Shown piece after piece: positions 59,335 to 64,000 of a stretch of 64,000 nucleotides of DNA; positions within the stretch are counted from its first letter, which is position 1, and every line of letters begins with the position of its first letter. The notes below the pieces were generated by a model. That model was not told where the DNA came from. It did not search any database and saw nothing but the letters and a program-made list of their open reading frames with translations. Both the position numbers and the translations under genes were made by a program. Source of the stretch: Aurifilum marmelostoma (lineage: Eukaryota; Ascomycota; Sordariomycetes; Diaporthales; Cryphonectriaceae); assembly GCA_027559495.1 (NCBI GenBank), contig JAMXSV010000004.1, positions 124,001-188,000 on the forward strand. The letters are read 5' to 3'.

Positions 59335-60753
59335 TTCATCTCCCCCTCCTACCACAACAGCCTTAGCCCGGCATCCGCTGATGCGAAGATGCGTGCCGGC
59401 AAGGTTTTGGAATGTAGTGGTGGACGCGCCCTCCCCTCACCCGACCAGTTCTCTGCGGGTCGCGGGAAGTCTGATGTTACACCGTGCGAGGGCGGAACTC
59501 TGGCGTCACAAACCACCCAGTACCTCTCAGGTTGTAGTCGATACTTCTCGCGTTGTACCGCCTAGCCTGATGACCTGCAGGCTCGCGCCGGCCAAGGACG
59601 GAAACGGGAAGGTTTCCTCGGGCCCTGCTGCAACCCCACGGGTGGCCCACCGCCTTTTTCCCGCACACAAAAAGACAGTGCCCGTGCGTGAAGGATGAAG
59701 TACTAGAGCATAATCAGCACTAAGAAGGGGCCCAGCATCAACGCTGTGACTGGGTTTATGCGATGCAGCAACCTCGCCTCGATGCCCCTTCCTTTGTCTT
59801 CTCTGTTTGTCCTTGGGGCCACGGCAGAAACGAGTAGGAGCATGAGGGTGCCATCGCATGCACGATGCCGAGGCAACCCGTGCGAGGAAAGTGTTTAGGC
59901 GATAGCCGAGCGTGCGGTGGGCTGTGGCTGATTTGCTGGCCCGTCGCTTGCTTCGCGACGTGCTGCGCTGCGCTGCAGTTTGACCAGCACGCCGCAGTAC
60001 CACCCTCTCTGTCTCCGTCCTGAAGCAGCCCCGGCCTCGGTGTCACTTACAGCCCCAATCCCCGTCCAGTTCTTTCGACTTCATGGATTGTCCCTCCACA
60101 ACAGATAGAGATCCCATGGTCAGCTGCCAACCGGAACACAGATCCAGCATGGCAGAAACAGGACGAGCGGGAAGTAGCGGGCCTCCGCATACCCTATTGT
60201 TCACGTGATGCTTTTTTAGGGGAACCACCCCTGCACAGGCGACCCTTACGTGAGAAGAGTCGGGCGGTGACAAGGAGACCCGTCGTACATGAAGGACAGT
60301 CGGATGGTCGTCGAATTCCGTTCTTGCACTCGTGTCCCCGCCCCCTCTTCAGGGCCCCAATGGGTCGCGAGTGACCGCGGTCAGCTGCGTGAAGCTGACC
60401 ACCCCGCCCCAATCATGGTAGCCTTCTGTTTGGCCAGTGTTGGGCAGGTAGAATGAGCAATTCTCGCCCTCATACCATGCGTCGGCATGTTTACCTGTGA
60501 CTGACTGGCTGGGCAAAACGTTCCTCCCAAGACCGGAGTTTTGGTGCGACACTCCCATCAGGCTACTACAGTACAGGGTAAGTTCCAAAGCCATACACAA
60601 TCCTTCAGATGTAGGAACATGTAAGCCAGCTCACAGATGGAATGCCATGCGATCCGCGAGAGAGGGGGCATATCGTGATTTGTTGTTTCGTCTCCAATAT
60701 TAAGTTAGCCCTTGAGCGTTTTTTCTTTTTTGGTTTTTCCTTTATCAGGAAAA

Positions 60754-60767
60754 GGGGGGGGGGGGGG
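60754..60767. repeat. poly-G run, 14 bases
   Basis: Uninterrupted G14, one of the longest G/C runs in the window. Confidence 0.95.
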
Positions 60768-63700
60768 ATGGGTTTTTGTCTCCCCCCCAAATCAAGAGGC
60801 CGGCGTTCCCTAAGAAGTCATAGGGCCACTTGTTGGGCTCCGAGTGCTCCTCCGCGTAGGGAACGGCGTAGAGAAGTGATGAATCGTTTTTTCCCTTCCC
60901 TTCCCTTTTTTTCCATTAATAAATAATTCATAGCTACCTCGCGTTGGGCACATGGTCCGGCACTATACAAGGTAAGATATTGGTTCGGTGATGCTTAGTG
61001 GCCAGTCGCTCTGCTATTCCTGTACGTCAGCAGCGGTGAGAAGTGATATCGGGTTTGAAAAGAAGAAGAAAAAAACGTCAGTCCGAGCAAGATGTCAACG
61101 AATCCCAATGATACCCAAAAAACCACACCCCATATTGGGCCCTCGTGAGTCGATGCGTCAGCGCTTGAGAGCGGAACCACAGTGATGAGCCCGTGAAGAT
61201 CGACCGATCCAAATCACTGCGGACATACCTGTCTTCGTCAGTCAAGGTCTAGACAAATGTATCGCTCTATAGCTCGTTCACTGGAAGGAAAGTCTCATCT
61301 GGAGGACTGGATCGAGAATTCGCGGTCGCACCCCCGCCAGCAGCACTCAACGGCATGAGGAGCAACTTTATGCTTGAGGAGGGCTTGTCCACATGATGCC
61401 CAATCACGACGAGCATCCGGATCACCCCTAGCTGCCGTGGCGGGGCCTTCTTGACAACGCTAGGTGTTCACCAGTCTGTCCCTGTTTCCAGCGGAAAAGT
61501 CACAGATCCATAGAAGTGGCTCAAGTGGATCACGTTGCGATTCCAATGCCCTCAGGCGTCATAAAGGTTCCAAGATACGGTGGAAAGCGTGATGGTGTAG
61601 TTTGAGTAGTGACGTGACTTTTTGCCAGAGGCAAAGCAGGACGTAGCACCAAGCCAAGTTTCATCGCCGCTTGCGCCGGGCCATTTGTCGTATCTCGATT
61701 CAAGGCATTCGGCGCAAAGGAATTGTGGTAAAGAACCACCAGCCACAAAGACCCTATGTCCGCCCCAGAATTCTAGACCACATACCTATAATAAATCAGC
61801 ATCCATGGGAAAGACTATAATTAACGTACATTGAAGACAATTCGCGGGCTCGGTCTTCCACCAAAACAGACCCGAGGCTCGTCTTGTTATACATCATCGT
61901 AAAAATACCAGCCTCGGGCACGGCTCCTACGATAGCGTGCTACTTGAGGCCCTAAGGCGGTAATGGAGAGAAATATGTTGCCCTTTATGCACAAGGGTCA
62001 GCTTCACATTGTCTTTCGTATTGAATATTCAGCAGCATTGCTTTACACCGGCGGATTAAAAAGAATTCACGGGCAATCTGGACTGATTCAGCGGTCTAAG
62101 TTCTAGTGCTCAGAGGCGGGCTTAGTGAGTGGGACTAGATGCCTCAAGAGTTTGAAAGATCTGTAAATAGACTGCATTAGGTGTATGAACTTACCGTGCT
62201 GCCTCCCATCGCCGTCATTAGGTCGCTGCACATACCTAGACGGACTCAACCCGTAGCGAATCTTGTCTACGCTAAAGCGGTAAAGCTAAGCAGGCTCGCT
62301 CGGCGTCTAATCTTAGTACTCATGGCAGTCTGCATTGTTAAGATGCAGAGAGCGATAACATGACTCTTCCTGCGGCCCGCACTTGGTATGATGCAGACTG
62401 GTTCCATCCTCAGGGCCGATGCAATTCGCCCCCTGGTGTGCCGCACAAGTCTAGCCATGTCTAACCAGGCGGCATGATCCGACTGGCCATCGGAGGTAAC
62501 AGAAGGGGATGGCAAGAGCGTCTCTTAAGACACACCCGGCTACGATACAAGGCAACAGCAGTGCCGAAGAACGGGTAGCAGCAGCAGCGGAACCGCCGAT
62601 AGGAACGTGTTCGCGGCAAAGTGGTTACTAACCTGGAAATGTGAAGCCGGACCCTAATCTGGCGATGCCTAGCTTGCTCTGAGAGGTAGGACCTTAGACA
62701 AATTTCCTGTAACCACCGTTGCACTTATTGGGGGCGAATACAGACCCCTGGTGTTTGATCAGAGTGAGCGTCAGGGGGGAGGTATAGAATCTCACCTTTG
62801 GAGTAACGTGGTTTGCCTAAATCTGTCTCCTGCTTGCCGCCCGGGTAATTAGTGCAGCCACTTGACTGGTGTTGCCCAGCTTTGCTAACTGTCGTCACCA
62901 GCGAGGGCTAAGAGAAGCAGTGACGCATGGCCAGAAACATTGACTTGACAATGACCATATACCGATTGATCTGTGACGGGGCTGAATCTCGTGGCAATAG
63001 GGATGCACTACAAGTTTTGGTAGCAAACTCCTGGCTAAGCTGGTACGAGGCCCTTGTGGTGCTAAGAACAGCAGTCGGGACATACCTGATAGTGCATCAC
63101 AGCATCTGGTGATTGCGAAAATCAAATCAGGGAGGCGAGCGTACCAGAGTACTGGCAACGCGCTGCCCTACTTTCCTTGTCCACTGCCTGGTCCTGCATC
63201 AGGACCACCAATCCTTTGCATTGGACCATGCTGTTGATACATGTTACACAACAAGTCTCTAGCGAGGGAGGATTCGCCTGTAGGCAGCAAAGACACTTTG
63301 CATTTGTATCTCAGTACTGTATCTGGCCTTGGCTGAGCGGCGCCGGTGGGCTGGAACAAGGGTGACGATCGCGTGAACGGTGGGTCAACAATCCTGTGGA
63401 TGGACAGAGGGGGGGGGGGGTATATCTTCTGTGACCCATGCACATCCTGAGCCGCTGTTTTCTCTTGTCCTCTCTGCCTGTGTGTCTGTTGTTGAACAAG
63501 CCTTCCGCCGTCTCCTGCCTTACATTGCCGCTTGAACTTTTCCGGCGGTTTGGGTCAGCAAAACACTTCCGCCTGCTGAGTGGTGGACGCTAGTGTTCAT
63601 AGTCGATTGCAGAGTTTGGGACTACCTTGTTAGGCGGATACGGATGCAGCTTCAACTGCATGTTGCAAGTCTCAACACGCATGGGAAAGGAATGCTTGCG

Positions 63701-64000
63701 AAGGATGTGTCCAGCTCGCTCGTGTGTGCATGCGTGCGTGCGTGTGTGCGTGTGTAATGTAGGCCTGTCAAGTCACACTCGAGACACGGAGGAATATTCT
63801 GGAGCGTAGGATGACAAGAGGGTGTGCCCAGCCCACTCCACAATAATGTCTAGACTGGACAGCCTGATTACTCGGCTGTCGATACACTCTCTAGCCATGC
63901 ACCCGGCGTTGTGCTGAGCTATGATCATGGAACGGATAATGCTGTGGTTTGTGGGCGGTGCACCCTTGCCTTGCCCTGCCCTAGGTGGGCCATCGGGTTG

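Larger units (their letters stand above)
54937..64000. other. 9-kb region with no recognisable gene
   Basis: All ORFs are short, Arg/Ser/Cys-rich and without family words. The stretch is studded with simple repeats: T21 at 56143-56163, a CA/CG run near 56270-56312, G runs near 56910 and 57043, a CA/CT/C compound tract at 59243-59334, G14 at 60754-60767 and a G run near 63410. No telomeric array, rRNA or tRNA was recognised. Confidence 0.55.

Overview
The window is nuclear DNA of a filamentous ascomycete (Pezizomycotina). Genes carry one to five short GT..AG introns with CTRAC/CTAAT-type branch points, lie on both strands, and encode typical mould families: a CarO-type opsin, a DMATS prenyltransferase, fungal P450s, a Zn2Cys6 regulator and a PD-(D/E)XK-domain protein. 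No genus is assigned. Exon joins given here were checked for reading phase by hand; none is backed by transcripts.

Layout. 0-13 kb: three ordinary genes (a left-truncated DUF1479 protein, the ER protein lunapark, and a GRIP-domain golgin), separated by long non-coding stretches. 13-31 kb: a block that looks like a light/secondary-metabolism neighbourhood: a proton-pump opsin, a carotenoid-cleavage oxygenase, an indole-type DMATS prenyltransferase, two cytochromes P450, a UbiA-type membrane prenyltransferase, a GT32/capsular-type glycosyltransferase and a PD-(D/E)XK-domain protein.

32-49 kb: the most interesting part, a compact set that reads as a sugar-acid catabolic cluster. It holds a Zn2Cys6 regulator; a natural fusion of a DHDPS-superfamily keto-deoxy-acid aldolase with an aldo-keto reductase; an MFS sugar transporter; a cytosolic Asp-box (BNR_2/sialidase-like) propeller of the kind that includes the PL42 rhamnose-glucuronate lyase; a DenD-type tetronate dehydrogenase; a second fusion, of a DUF1537/OtnK four-carbon acid-sugar kinase with another aldo-keto reductase; and a flavocytochrome-b2-type 2-hydroxyacid dehydrogenase. 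A plausible reading is import and trimming of an acidic sugar, oxidation and phosphorylation of a short acid sugar, retro-aldol cleavage to pyruvate plus an aldehyde, immediate reduction of that aldehyde on the same polypeptide, and oxidation of a 2-hydroxy acid.

49-64 kb is gene-poor. One SAM methyltransferase with a histidine-rich insert (53.8-54.9 kb) is the only gene I can support; the last 9 kb holds microsatellites and homopolymers and no recognisable gene. Long G/C mononucleotide runs are unusually common from 29 kb onward, and three genes carry single-base frame breaks exactly at short G/C runs, so base-calling error must be considered.
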